Positions 17,722 to 27,759 of a stretch of 64,000 nt of DNA are shown here, piece after piece (within the stretch, counting starts at the first letter, position 1; every line of letters starts with the position of its first letter). The notes beneath the pieces are model-generated. The model was not told where the DNA came from and searched no databases. It was given only the letters and a program-made list of their open reading frames with translations. Position numbers and translations under genes: made by a program. The stretch covers positions 32,958 to 96,957 of the forward strand of contig CAYZMS010000019.1 of assembly GCA_964479625.1 (NCBI GenBank). The letters run 5' to 3'. This DNA comes from CAYZMS01 sp964479625. Its GTDB lineage: Bacteria; Bacteroidota; Bacteroidia; Chitinophagales; Saprospiraceae.

Positions 17722-17757
17722 AGAAAAAAACAAGCCCAGGCAATACCCGAGCTTGTT
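17722..17757 (-). terminator. Rho-independent terminator downstream of the T9SS protein gene
   Basis: Read on the minus strand, AACAAGC and GCTTGTT arms enclose a 15-base loop that can extend the stem, followed by seven or more T. It lies 22 bases after the stop of the 17779-20085 gene and before cutA. Confidence 0.65.
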
Positions 17758-17778
17758 TTCAACCATAAAATTGAACGT

Positions 17779-20085
17779 TTATCGAATAAGGGTTACATCT
17801 CCAGAGCGCGTAAACTCCCTTCCATCGGGGTAAATCAGTTGGATACGGTATACATAAACATCTGAAGGAGCAGGTTCTCCTTCAATTGTTCCGTCCCAGC
17901 CGTTGGTAAGATCATCATTATCATAGACGATTTTACCCCAGCGGTTGAAAACCTGGAAGGTTCTTACCTGAATGTTTCCGTTGAAGAGTACATTAAAATT
18001 ATCATTTACGTTATCGCCATCCGGGGTAAAGGCATTGGGGATCTCGAAAACCGGTTCTGTAACCGGGATCGGGGGAGTAGTGGCAGAAACGGTACAACCA
18101 TTGTCTGAAGTAATGGTCACCATATACACAGTTGGGTTTTCAGTGGGCTCATCTGTAATGGTGGGGCCATTTCCTTCAAGGGGTGTTCCGTTGGCGGTCC
18201 AGTTGTAGGTAACACCAACTGGGTTAGCTGGTTCTGTGCTTACGCCCACCATTACCTGGTCGCCCAGAGCAACTCCTGTTTGGATCGCATTTTCGGGTAC
18301 GAAATCAAAGCCGGTTATTACCGGTGCATCTTCTACGATCACGGTAACCGTTTCCGTAACCACTCCGCAATTGGGTCCGTAAACATAGGTTAAGGTGAAT
18401 ACAGTGGTGGTTTCCAGGTCATCAACGGTAAGCATGGGCCCATTGGCCACATTCCCATTCCAGGTCCATTGGTAGGTTTCGGGAACGCCGGTCGGGGCAG
18501 TTCCTTCGGCGGTTAGGGTTACAGGATCTCCCGGGCAAATGGTCTGATCGCCAGAAACGGCAACGGTTTGATCCTGGACAACGACTACTGTAATGGATTC
18601 CTGGACAGGCTGGCAATCACCCAGTTGTGCAGTCAGTACATAGGTAGTGGTGACCGGCGGATTAACAACAAGCTGGGGATCGGTAGAGCTAAAGTCGGCA
18701 TCATCGGGAGAGGTCCATTCGTAAATTGATTGGTCATCTGCCTGGAGGTTTAACTGGATGGATTCACCAAAGCAAATAACCGGATTCCCGTTGAGCTGAA
18801 TAGTCGGCTGAGGAAGCACTTCTACCGTTCTGCTGGCACTTGAAGGGCATCCCCTGTCTTCTACCGTAATAGTGTAAGCGGTGGTGACCAGAGGGTTTAC
18901 GGTAGGGGTTTTACAATCGATACAACTGATATTTTCCTGAGGTTCCCACATGATCTCGCCTTCCCCTTCAAAACTGGCCTCCAGTGTTACTGTTTCACCG
19001 GGACAGATGAGGGGATCGACCGGCTCGATGGTGATCTCCTTGGGAGGAACTACCTCAATGAATATCTTTGAGCTATCCACACAGCCACCATTTCGGGTGA
19101 TCCGGGTGTAAAAAGCGGAGCTGTCCTGGGCTACAAAAACCAAGTTGAATAAGGTGTCGGGTGTTTCAGCTCCCAGGGCACTGACCCACTGCTGTTGGAT
19201 GATCGGAAAATTGCTGGTCTCAAAGGTAGGGGAGAAAAGAGTAACCGTTTCTCCAACACAATAGATATCCTTTTGTGGATCAGCCTGCAGGCTTAAGTCT
19301 GGTAAAGAATCAATTCGGACTATAACCGAATCGAGTAGGACACAATTATTCGTGGTTTGCTCTACAAAATAGATGGTGGTCACTTTGGGCTGAGCAATGA
19401 CATCCAGACCGGTAGTGTCACTCAGGCCTTCTGACGGGAACCAGCGGATGGTCTCTGCGGTACCCGCATTGAAAGATACGGATAGGGTATCCTGTTCTCC
19501 CTCACACAGAAAGGAACTGTCGGGAAGGAGGTCTACCCGTTCATTTCGAACTTCGACCCTGATCTCCGCTTCGTCTGTACATCCGTTTATATCTACCCGG
19601 GCCGTGTAGGTGGTCGTTTCCAGGGGACGAGCCAGCACCGTACCCGTCGTATCGTTATCCAGACTTTCAGCCGGACTCCAGCTAAAGCCCTGATCCCCCA
19701 CATTATTCACGGCCTGAAAGGTGACGGTTTCTCCCCGGCAGATCGGGAAGCTCGCATCAGTCACAATTTCATCGATGAGGGGGGTGGCAAGAACCAGGAC
19801 AACGGTATCAAAAACTGTTTGCCCTTCTACATCTGCCCTTACGGTGACCAGGGTGGTCTGTGTGGGTGATGCATTGACCGTAGCTGCCTGTGGATTATCC
19901 ATAATAGCTGGAGGAGACCAAAAATATCGGTCTGCTCCGGAGGCAGATAATTGTATGGCATTACCGGGACACACGTAGAGTGTGTCTGCTGTAGGCACAA
20001 TCTGGAACTTTTGCCCCAAAAGGGAGAAACTGCCCGCAAAAAATAGAATAAGAACGAAGAAAAAGGATAAAGATCGTTGCAACAT
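17779..20085 (-). CDS. Secreted multidomain protein with type-B T9SS C-terminal sorting domain
   Basis: About 768 residues from the ATG at 20085. The signal peptide is followed by seven or so PKD/Ig-like repeats of about 80 residues, each opening with a CxGE-TVTL or CPGDPVTL type motif and holding a paired Cys, and the C-terminus (last ~90 residues) is the CHU_C or type-B sorting domain: IPNAFTPDGDNVNDNFNV, FNRWGKIVYDND, GWDGT and SDVYVYRIQLIYPDGRE. Such proteins cross the outer membrane through the type IX system and stay on or leave the cell surface. The repeats suggest an adhesin or matrix role. Substrate and partner are unknown. Confidence 0.88.
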   Translation of the reverse strand: MLQRSLSFFFVLILFFAGSFSLLGQKFQIVPTADTLYVCPGNAIQLSASGADRYFWSPPAIMDNPQAATVNASPTQTTLVTVRADVEGQTVFDTVVLVLATPLIDEIVTDASFPICRGETVTFQAVNNVGDQGFSWSPAESLDNDTTGTVLARPLETTTYTARVDINGCTDEAEIRVEVRNERVDLLPDSSFLCEGEQDTLSVSFNAGTAETIRWFPSEGLSDTTGLDVIAQPKVTTIYFVEQTTNNCVLLDSVIVRIDSLPDLSLQADPQKDIYCVGETVTLFSPTFETSNFPIIQQQWVSALGAETPDTLFNLVFVAQDSSAFYTRITRNGGCVDSSKIFIEVVPPKEITIEPVDPLICPGETVTLEASFEGEGEIMWEPQENISCIDCKTPTVNPLVTTAYTITVEDRGCPSSASRTVEVLPQPTIQLNGNPVICFGESIQLNLQADDQSIYEWTSPDDADFSSTDPQLVVNPPVTTTYVLTAQLGDCQPVQESITVVVVQDQTVAVSGDQTICPGDPVTLTAEGTAPTGVPETYQWTWNGNVANGPMLTVDDLETTTVFTLTYVYGPNCGVVTETVTVIVEDAPVITGFDFVPENAIQTGVALGDQVMVGVSTEPANPVGVTYNWTANGTPLEGNGPTITDEPTENPTVYMVTITSDNGCTVSATTPPIPVTEPVFEIPNAFTPDGDNVNDNFNVLFNGNIQVRTFQVFNRWGKIVYDNDDLTNGWDGTIEGEPAPSDVYVYRIQLIYPDGREFTRSGDVTLIR

Positions 20086-20205
20086 AGTTGGTACCATCGG
20101 TTTTTGAGCTTGTAATTTGCAAGCCCATTTGATACAGCCTCAAATCAAGTCTCCGAAAGGTAGCAAATCCATGGCAAATGGCTGCAGCGGCTTTGGAAAT
20201 TTTAA

Positions 20206-20622
20206 CTATTTGGGAGTACAGGCGTCAAGCTTTTCCCGTACTTCCCCTACGGAGGTATACCCAAAATCATTTCCCCAGGCCTGATTTATATAGTTGATGA
20301 TATTGGTAATCTCGAACTCGGTCAGGTCTTTGTTCCCTGGCATAGCTTGATTGTAGAGTACTCCATCAATTTCGATCGGCCCCTGTACCCCCATGCGGAT
20401 AACGCAGCTCATATAAGCTGGGTCTTTTCGGATCTTGTCGGATCCAGCCAGGGGAGGAATATTTCCGACCAGGCCTTGTCCGTCTTCCATATGGCAACTG
20501 GCGCAGTGGTAATTATACAGGAATGCCCCCTGGGGGTAGGTTTGCCCTCCGCAGCTGGGAAGGAAAAGGGTTACCATACCGGCAAAAAGGAATATACAGA
20601 AACGAATGCAATGAGGTGTCAA
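20206..20622 (-). CDS. Mono-heme cytochrome c lipoprotein
   Basis: 138 residues with an N-terminal hydrophobic segment ending in a lipobox-like LPSCGG (Cys 24). The heme c motif CASCH is at residues 40-44, and the likely axial Met is in NQAMPGN (about 94). This is the small class I cytochrome fold. It would be tethered in the periplasm as an electron carrier. It follows a histidine kinase gene by 70 bases on the same strand; no oxidase or reductase adjoins it. The cytochrome c maturation genes at 57218-60459 could supply its heme. Confidence 0.85.
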   Translation of the reverse strand: MTPHCIRFCIFLFAGMVTLFLPSCGGQTYPQGAFLYNYHCASCHMEDGQGLVGNIPPLAGSDKIRKDPAYMSCVIRMGVQGPIEIDGVLYNQAMPGNKDLTEFEITNIINYINQAWGNDFGYTSVGEVREKLDACTPK

Positions 20623-20692
20623 GGAGTAAAAGGTTAAGTGATGATCAACTTTCGAAGGGGAAACAGCTCAGAAAAGAGAAGGTTTGAAGCCA

Positions 20693-22147
20693 TCAGGCCA
20701 CATTAAAATATAAGGTGAATGCAGTGCCTTTTTGAGGAAGGTTATGGTTTTCAATAGTTCCACCATGTTGTTTCACCACCGTTGCTACATAGCTCAGGCC
20801 AAGCCCATGCCCCTTGATATTGTGCAGATTTTCAGCAGGTACCCGAAAAAAGCGATCGAATATGCGCTCTCGGTAAAAATCCGGTATTCCAGGCCCTTCA
20901 TCCTGAATGCTTAGCCGGATTCGGGAAGCTTCCCGTTGCAGAATAATTTTGATGGTCTGGTCGGAGCCACCGTATTTCATGGCATTATCCAGCAGATTGT
21001 AAATGACATTGGTAAGGTGTATGGAGTCCCCGATCAAAGAAAAATCATCCCCCTGAAATTGTTTTTCTATCTTTAATTCCAATTGTCTGAACTGTAGGCG
21101 CAGAGACTGCAGGATCCCTTCAATAAGTTCATCTAAAGCCAGTGATTCCCGTTTGATCTCCGGTTGTTTCTCTTCGAACATACTAAGGTTTAGCACCTTA
21201 TCGACCAAAAGGGAAAGTCGATCCAGCTCCGATCGGGAAATCTGTAAATATTCACTTCGTGTCGCCTCCTGCTCAAGGGGTTCAGCATTTTCCAGGGCTT
21301 CAAGAGCTACCCCAACAGTGGTGATAGGGGTCTTGAGCTCATGGGACATATTGCTGATAAAGTCATTCTTCAGGCTGGCAAGGCGCCTTTGTTGTTTCAG
21401 CGAGTGAAAGATCATCCAAAAGGAAAGGGCGGTCAACCCCAGTAAGAACAGGGAAAATAGCAAGGCCGGGAGTAGTCGCTTAAAGACCAACATGTTAAAG
21501 GTCGGAAATGCCGCCCGGTAGAAGTGCATGCTGGGGATATCCGCCCGAAAGGACCGGGTGGCCCAGCCAGGACCAGTATAAGTAAGGCTGTCCCAGGGGC
21601 TTTTTTCTACCTGGAACTTTAGATCGATCTTTGCTTTCGAAAGACTATCCTGAAAACATTGTTTCAATTTGGGGATGGAAATAGAGTCAGCAATCTGTGT
21701 CCCGACGATCGAACTGTCCTGATTGCGGAAGGCAATGAAAATGTTGCCAAAGAACCGGTCCCTTATCCGGTTTTGGTCGGGCGTTTGATCAGAAAACTCA
21801 AAGAACCGGAATTGTATGTTAGAGGAATCCTGCAGACCTTTTCTGGCCTTTGTTTGAAGGTCTTTACGTCTCCTTTTTATGGGATGGCGTCTTCTTTCCA
21901 ACCTTTTAGCCTTCTCAAAGACCGATACGACGCTATCCTGAGGCATTTGCTGCAGGGGGCGGATAACTACCCTGTAGATCAGGCTATCCTGTTGTTGTTC
22001 AACGGCATAACGGAATGCATTTTCCAACTCGGCAGATAATTTTGCCCTTTCTTCCGTCAACTGTTGTTTTACCCAAAAGACAAGAAAAACCGCCAGCAAC
22101 AAGAGGCTAAGGGCCATCAAAGGGATATGGCTTGAAGAATACCTCAT
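20693..22147 (-). CDS. Membrane sensor histidine kinase, no adjacent response regulator
   Basis: 484 residues: membrane helix 1 at about 9-27, a periplasmic or extracytoplasmic sensor region of some 200 residues, helix 2 near 228-252 (LLFSLFLLGLTALSFWMIF), the H-box SNMSHELKTPITTVG near residue 266 with the phospho-accepting His, the N-box NVIYNLLDNAMKYG, the G1 box DEGPGIP and the G2 box GHGLGLSYV. The kinase core is complete. The sensor part is Gln- and Arg-rich with no recognised domain. The neighbours are a GLPGLI gene 9 bases upstream and the cytochrome downstream; a cognate regulator is missing. Confidence 0.92.
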   Translation of the reverse strand: MRYSSSHIPLMALSLLLLAVFLVFWVKQQLTEERAKLSAELENAFRYAVEQQQDSLIYRVVIRPLQQMPQDSVVSVFEKAKRLERRRHPIKRRRKDLQTKARKGLQDSSNIQFRFFEFSDQTPDQNRIRDRFFGNIFIAFRNQDSSIVGTQIADSISIPKLKQCFQDSLSKAKIDLKFQVEKSPWDSLTYTGPGWATRSFRADIPSMHFYRAAFPTFNMLVFKRLLPALLFSLFLLGLTALSFWMIFHSLKQQRRLASLKNDFISNMSHELKTPITTVGVALEALENAEPLEQEATRSEYLQISRSELDRLSLLVDKVLNLSMFEEKQPEIKRESLALDELIEGILQSLRLQFRQLELKIEKQFQGDDFSLIGDSIHLTNVIYNLLDNAMKYGGSDQTIKIILQREASRIRLSIQDEGPGIPDFYRERIFDRFFRVPAENLHNIKGHGLGLSYVATVVKQHGGTIENHNLPQKGTAFTLYFNVA

Positions 22148-22156
22148 GATCCCGGT

Positions 22157-22957
22157 TTAATCATTTCGGTTTTGGCGTTCAGCGCGGATTTTTTGTATAA
22201 ACTCCTGTTGCAATTCACGGAAGGCTTCTTCGGTAATTTCATTGCCTTTTGTTGGTGCTTCCAGGTCCTTTTCCTTTGGGGCTGTTCGATCGATCTCCAC
22301 TGCTGTAATAACCAACTCATCCTGGTTCATTCTAATTTCGAGAATGGCACCTGGCAACTGGCCGTAGGTTCCCGGTCCTATAGCCACCGGAATGGCAGGG
22401 GTGAACCAGGCTTCAATATCGTTGAGTATTGGTTGGGGTTGTTCCTCTCCTGCGGCCTCCTGGTTTCTGCGGCCTCCTCTCATCATAAAGGAGCTCGCCC
22501 TGGAGGTATCCTGGCGCGTTGCCTTCATACAGGGCATGCCAAGAATGATTTTGGATTCTCCGCTAACTTTCCAACCTGCGGGTTCCAGTTTACCTTCGAT
22601 CAGATAGCGTTTGCCGTTAAACTCGGTTTGCCGAAGGCGCTGATTATCCTCGAAGTTCCGATACAACTCTCCGCTACCGCCCATTTGGAATCGAAAACGA
22701 CCACCCCTCTGCATGTTTTCCAGGTCTTCATTAGGGTCGATGAACTCCTTGTACAAGGAGGCAGTTTGGTTGAAGTGGAGTTGATATTGTGTGGTTTGAA
22801 ACTCTGGTACATATTGTTTGAAGCGCTCCTGCTCACCGGTAAGCCGCTTATGCATGTTGAGCGTTTGCTTGTAACGGATGGTACCCTCCGTGAGTTGCTG
22901 GGCATTGAGGGTAGTTGCAAAGCTGATAGAGAAAAGGGCAAAAAGTATATATTTCAT
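22157..22957 (-). CDS. GLPGLI-family secreted protein
   Basis: 266 residues with a signal peptide (to about residue 19, LNAQQ). The family-defining patch appears as GPGTYGQLPGAILEI (about 200), a variant of the GLPGLI motif, and the C-terminal half ends in a charged helix. The family is confined largely to Bacteroidota and often lies beside outer-membrane receptors. Here it is 37 bases downstream of such a receptor and 9 bases before a sensor kinase on the same strand, suggesting one operon. Function of the family is not established. Confidence 0.88.
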   Translation of the reverse strand: MKYILFALFSISFATTLNAQQLTEGTIRYKQTLNMHKRLTGEQERFKQYVPEFQTTQYQLHFNQTASLYKEFIDPNEDLENMQRGGRFRFQMGGSGELYRNFEDNQRLRQTEFNGKRYLIEGKLEPAGWKVSGESKIILGMPCMKATRQDTSRASSFMMRGGRRNQEAAGEEQPQPILNDIEAWFTPAIPVAIGPGTYGQLPGAILEIRMNQDELVITAVEIDRTAPKEKDLEAPTKGNEITEEAFRELQQEFIQKIRAERQNRND

Positions 22958-22994
22958 GGTTTAAATTATTTGCGAAATTATAGTTAAGTGTCAA

Positions 22995-25766
22995 TTATTT
23001 GCGAATATACATTCTTCCTCCCTTCATCATGTTGCCATCGGGATTGAAGCCTTTTAACTGGTAGCTGACATTGAGCATGAAATAGCGACCCAGGGAGGCA
23101 ATTTGTTCATCCAGGATAAAGTTGAGGTCGGCCGTACGATTCACTCCCCGGTTTCTATCCAGCAGATCCACCCCGTATACCTTCAGCTCCAATCGCCTGT
23201 CCTTGGTGAGGAATTTCGAAAGGGAAGCATTCCAAATGGGTACCTCCTGGTTAAACCCATCATCCAGTCCCTGATAAAAATCATAATCCAGCGAAGTGGT
23301 GACCCTGAAATTCAAAGGTAAATTCACCCCAAGATCTGCAAAATAGGTTTGATTGAGGAAACTGCGGTTTTGGTCAGTAGCTACGGAATAGGTGGTATTC
23401 GTAAAACTGATATTCAATCCGCCACTCCAGTCGATCACGTCTTTATTTAGGTTGTCAAGCTTAAGACTGAATCCGGTGGTGTAGGAGTCGGTAGCGTTCC
23501 TGACGGTATTGATGAAGTTAAAGCCGCGGTTGTAGGTCAGGTTAATGCCCGTATTGCACCTTAGGTCCAATTTAGTGATCTTTTGACCAAAATTGAAAAA
23601 GGTAGAGGCCCGGTAGTCATCATCCACATTTACCGGCTGGGTAATCGTTACCAGATCCTCATTGATCACCTGGGAATTTTTAATCTTGTTACTGGTGTAA
23701 GACAAATTCAAGATTCCAAAAAAGTTGGCGTAGGTACCCGGGTTAAACGACAGGAAGCGGGTTCGGATATTGTGCTGGTATTCCGGCCGTAGGTCAGGAT
23801 TGCCCACATAGATATTCAGAGGATCGCTGTTATCCACAATGGGCTGTAGCTGTTGAAGGCTGGGTTCATTAACATTGGTGCGATATCGGACATTCAGGTT
23901 TTTGGTCGAGGTGAACTTATAGTCTAGTTGGGCAAATGGCAAAACGTTTAGAAATTCCTGTTGTATGCGTTGGCCACTTTCGGGAACCTCTCCATCCAGG
24001 TCGGAGTGTTGAAGTTCAGAACCGATGGCCAGGGTGTAATCCCGGCGGTTCATCCTCCAGGTCAGGCCCCCGCGATTGTAGGTGTAGCCATAGTTGTAGA
24101 TTTGGGTAAGTTGGTCATTTATGACCAGTGTCCCATCCTTCACATCGAATACTTCCTGACTTATATCCGTTGCATTTTTGCTGTAGTTGTAGTCAGCCTG
24201 CAGGTAGTGCCGGTTGCCAAGCGGTTCGATAAAGGAGCCTTCTATACCATAATTAAAGCCGTCATTATTCTGATCATTTAGCTGGATGATAGTGTCCGTT
24301 CGGACGGGAGGAGTTAGAAAGGCATTGAAGGAGCGTAAATTGGCATCCTGTAGCCGGTCATTATAGCCATAATTAATGGTAGTGGTAAAAGATCTTCCCG
24401 GGCGGGCGAATTTTTTAGAATAAGTAAGGTTACTATTCCAATTCACATTATTGCCCTGATAATCATTATCCCTCAGACTGGTATTTGTGGGAGACATAGC
24501 TTCCAGTGCGCTACTTGAAAAACTGCTGAGGTCTGTTTCATTATCGGTGAAGGAGGCATTTGCCCGGAGGCGTAGTTGTTGGGTAGAATCCAATGCTGCA
24601 TCAAAGCGGAGGTTCACCCGGTGGCTGCCGCTCAGGTCATCGCGAATGCTGGTTTCCTCGGTAATGAAAGAGCCCTCTTCAAGAAAAGTCTCCCGCCTGG
24701 TTTGCTGATCAATATCCTTATCAATATTGGAATATATATAACTGGCGGTGAACTTGGTTTTTTTACTGAATTGATGACTGAAATTCAAACCGGCATTCAA
24801 ACTTTCGGTAAACCCATCCGAAGGACCGCTCGAAATGGGAATGGAATTATTCCCACCCAGGCGAATACCTCGACCTCCTCCACCAATATTCCCGAGTCCG
24901 CCGGAAAAGCTGATATAGTCCTGGATGGAAAACCCTTGCTGGTTGATGTTATTCCAACCGCCCAGGAAAGAAATTTGGGTTTTTTCGTTAAACTTATTAA
25001 TGCTGGCTTGTGACTCGAAGCGGTCTTCGGTTCCGTACCCCGCAGAAAGCCGGCCAAAAGCACCCTTTTTATAATCCTGTTTGAGTTTCAGGTTGATGGT
25101 TTTGGTACGATTGCCATCATCTACTCCGGTAAACTCCGATTGATCAGACAACTGGTCGAACACCTCGACCTGGTCAATGGCTTCAGCGGGTAGGTTTTTG
25201 GTGGCTGTTTTGGGATCCTTTCCGAAAAATTCCTTTCCATCGACCAACACCTGCTGAACGTCTTCCCCCTGTGCTTTAATGTTGCCATCCCGGTCCACTT
25301 CCAGCCCCGGAAGTTTTTTCAAAAGGGATTCTACATCCGCATTCGGCTCGGTTTGAAAACTTTGGGCATTAAAGGAAAGGGTATCTCCCCGGACTTCGAC
25401 CTCATTGCGCTCTCCAAAAACGGTAACCGTCTCTAATTCTGCGGGAATGGGTTCCATTTCAATAGTTCCCAATTGACGGACCTCATTGGTTGCTTCAAAA
25501 CTTAGTTCCTGCTGGTATTGCAAATAACCCAGATAGGTGATCTTAAGTACATATTCGCCAGCTTTGATATTTCCTAATTCGAATTTTCCCTCATTATCTG
25601 TCATGGCAAAGGAGGTAAGTACGGAATCTTCCGCCTGCAATAGCATTACCGTCGCACTCAACAGGGGGGATTGATTTTCATCCACCAGTTTACCAGAGGC
25701 TTTGCTTTGTGCCAGGAGGAAAACGGGAAATAGAACCAGGAGCAGGGGCGATATAACTTTTAACAT
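22995..25766 (-). CDS. Outer-membrane beta-barrel receptor (TonB-dependent-like) with carboxypeptidase-regulatory N-domain
   Basis: 923 residues. A signal peptide ends at about residue 19 (LLAQ), followed by a carboxypeptidase-regulatory-like beta-sandwich (KASGKLVDENQSPLLSATVML to about 105), then a plug-like region (VTVFGERNEVEV-GDTLSFN, VDGKEFFGKDPKTATKNLP), then a long beta-barrel ending in SYQLKGFNPDGNMMKGG. I do not see a clear TonB box, and the terminal strand is not the classical aromatic one, so TonB dependence is likely but unproven. It pairs with the GLPGLI protein and the kinase downstream. Substrate unknown. Confidence 0.85.
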   Translation of the reverse strand: MLKVISPLLLVLFPVFLLAQSKASGKLVDENQSPLLSATVMLLQAEDSVLTSFAMTDNEGKFELGNIKAGEYVLKITYLGYLQYQQELSFEATNEVRQLGTIEMEPIPAELETVTVFGERNEVEVRGDTLSFNAQSFQTEPNADVESLLKKLPGLEVDRDGNIKAQGEDVQQVLVDGKEFFGKDPKTATKNLPAEAIDQVEVFDQLSDQSEFTGVDDGNRTKTINLKLKQDYKKGAFGRLSAGYGTEDRFESQASINKFNEKTQISFLGGWNNINQQGFSIQDYISFSGGLGNIGGGGRGIRLGGNNSIPISSGPSDGFTESLNAGLNFSHQFSKKTKFTASYIYSNIDKDIDQQTRRETFLEEGSFITEETSIRDDLSGSHRVNLRFDAALDSTQQLRLRANASFTDNETDLSSFSSSALEAMSPTNTSLRDNDYQGNNVNWNSNLTYSKKFARPGRSFTTTINYGYNDRLQDANLRSFNAFLTPPVRTDTIIQLNDQNNDGFNYGIEGSFIEPLGNRHYLQADYNYSKNATDISQEVFDVKDGTLVINDQLTQIYNYGYTYNRGGLTWRMNRRDYTLAIGSELQHSDLDGEVPESGQRIQQEFLNVLPFAQLDYKFTSTKNLNVRYRTNVNEPSLQQLQPIVDNSDPLNIYVGNPDLRPEYQHNIRTRFLSFNPGTYANFFGILNLSYTSNKIKNSQVINEDLVTITQPVNVDDDYRASTFFNFGQKITKLDLRCNTGINLTYNRGFNFINTVRNATDSYTTGFSLKLDNLNKDVIDWSGGLNISFTNTTYSVATDQNRSFLNQTYFADLGVNLPLNFRVTTSLDYDFYQGLDDGFNQEVPIWNASLSKFLTKDRRLELKVYGVDLLDRNRGVNRTADLNFILDEQIASLGRYFMLNVSYQLKGFNPDGNMMKGGRMYIRK

Positions 25767-25927
25767 GTTTGAAAGCAGTTAATTCCATTAGGAAAAATAA
25801 GCTTATGCGATGATGAAAACCGGTTGACCTCGTTTGATGCCAATAGGATCTCCATCATTCCATGCCAAAAGTATACCTCCCGTTTCAATAAAGCGGTTAA
25901 TCAACCTTGCAGTAAGGTTAAATAAGG

Positions 25928-26893
25928 TTAATTATCCATCAATTCCATTTCAAATCGGCAATGTTCCTTTTGTTTGGTGGGAATATTCCATTTACCTAAA
26001 TAGGCTACCCGGCCGGGCATGTATTGGCCATCTCTCTGCAGGAGGTCGACCTCCATGTAGATATCGAATTGAAAGAGCAAGCCATCGTAATGCATTTTAT
26101 ATCGGCGACCCACCACCTGTAAACTACCGCGTTCAAACCAGGTTTCCAGGTATTTTACGATGGTCCGGTTCTCTTTTGCTTCCATGAATTCGGGCTTTAC
26201 CTGCAGACTAAATACATAACATTCCTGCCCGTCTGCTCTTTCGCGTAATTGGATGGTGTAATTATAATATTCCATCAATCGATCGCTGAAAAGCGCCGTC
26301 CGGCCTCCAATGAAAGGGACCTCTATCCGTTCACCCGGTTGAAAAATGAACTGCTTGAGTTGTTGATACTGTTTTTCCAGGCCTTTCAGGTCCGGGTCGT
26401 CTACGATAGGATGGGAGACCGGAGCGAACAGGTTGGAATCGCAAAGAACCCCGTGGTTGAAAAAGACCCTATCGTACATTTTTGCCGTGTAGTAGCGGTA
26501 CGCTCCCGAATGACGGTAAAAATTGCCTGCTGTTTCCTGTTGCTCGAAAACCATGTTCCGGCAGCTATCCCCGATTATTTGCCGGGTCTGGGCCTGGAAA
26601 CGAGCCTTCTCTTTGCCACTTCCATTGTAGAAGGTCAGTTGATGTTTGGCCCGGTAGGGGCATAGGCGAAGGTTGCGAAAAGCATCGTAAAAGCTGCGAT
26701 CTTCCTGCACCATCTGAATAAAGGCTTCCCTATCGAACTCGCTCCGGCTGGCCGAAACCGTTAGAGAATCCATGAATACCACGGCTGCAATGCCTTCATT
26801 TCCCCTTCCTTCCTGTGCCTGCACCAGGAGGGGTAGGGAAAAAACGAGCCCCCCAAGAAGCAAGAGATGGAGATGTTGAATAAATTTATTCAT
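25928..26893 (-). CDS. Secreted protein of unknown function
   Basis: 321 residues with a signal peptide (about 26 residues, LLVQAQ). The mature protein opens with VVFMDSLTVSASRSEFDREAF, then a mixed alpha/beta region rich in Tyr and Arg and with four cysteines. I do not recognise a family. It lies 161 bases upstream of the beta-barrel receptor on the same strand and may belong to the same transcription unit. Confidence 0.65.
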   Translation of the reverse strand: MNKFIQHLHLLLLGGLVFSLPLLVQAQEGRGNEGIAAVVFMDSLTVSASRSEFDREAFIQMVQEDRSFYDAFRNLRLCPYRAKHQLTFYNGSGKEKARFQAQTRQIIGDSCRNMVFEQQETAGNFYRHSGAYRYYTAKMYDRVFFNHGVLCDSNLFAPVSHPIVDDPDLKGLEKQYQQLKQFIFQPGERIEVPFIGGRTALFSDRLMEYYNYTIQLRERADGQECYVFSLQVKPEFMEAKENRTIVKYLETWFERGSLQVVGRRYKMHYDGLLFQFDIYMEVDLLQRDGQYMPGRVAYLGKWNIPTKQKEHCRFEMELMDN

Positions 26894-26973
26894 TTTTTTC
26901 TTTTACTCAGGTAGAATTTTCCTATAATTTTATTCGAACAAAACCAATTCGTTTGTACAGGCAATAACATGCT

Positions 26974-27756
26974 CTACTTAAACTTTTTAAAATGATAACC
27001 CGAGGCGCGAAAGCCTGCGATCGCCCCCTCTTTATCGCGATAGAATTGAATGTTTTCACCATCTGAAATATCAAAAAAAATCAATTCTCCTTCCACGTAC
27101 AGGTGAATAGGGGACCCGCCCCAATCGGGATAGCCCACCAGTTGATCTTACTCAGGCTTCATTTCTATACCCAGCTTGGCCTTTTCATCTTTGTATAAGC
27201 CGGCAAAGGCTGCCAACACAGTAGGCTCCATGGGATAGATCTCTTTAATTTGAGGCTCAAAAATGTTCCAACCGTATTGCAAGGAAAAGGATCGAATAAT
27301 TCCCCCAAATAAGGCAGCGCCGCGATCTCCGTTAGTCATGACAGCCAGGCCGGGCCCGTTTTTTCTGGCAAAAGTGAGGAAATAGCATTTATACCCTTCA
27401 TTCGATCCGCCATGGCTGAAGATCAGGCTAAGCATGCCGGCAGCTGCAACGGGCTTGCTAATGGAGGCTGCCTGGAAAAGGGTAGAGGTATCCACCGGAG
27501 GTTCCCCTGTATCGGGCAGGTTATAGGCTGCTGCCCATTGGATTTTACCATTTTCCCAAAAAGCGATGCTGACTGCAGGTACCTGGTAGAAGCGCATCCG
27601 CTCCTGAATGCTGAATTGGGGGGAGTCTTTACCCTTGATGAGGACGGAGGGCGTTAACCCGTTTTCGACGGCCTCCCGGGTAGCTTGTCCCGGTAAAATC
27701 GAATGGCAAAGGTAAAGCAAAACTAAGACCAGGAAGAAGGTTCGCATTGCATGCAA
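26974..27756 (-). pseudogene. Serine hydrolase (beta-lactamase-like) with central deletion and in-frame stop
   Basis: The frame begins with a signal peptide, and the SxxK site appears in QAASISKPVAAAGML. It then jumps directly to the C-terminal IFSHGGSNEGYKC block of the family, so roughly 200 or more residues holding the Tyr catalytic motif are missing, a deletion that happened to keep the frame. After EMKPE a TAA (27148-27150) is followed in the same frame by about 57 codons (GYPDWGGSPIHLYVEGEL ... GYHFKKFK) ending in TAG at 26974. That tail resembles the C-terminal beta domain of these hydrolases. Both lesions together make the gene non-functional. It ends just before the SDR at 27760. Confidence 0.85.
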
Positions 27757-27759
27757 GTT

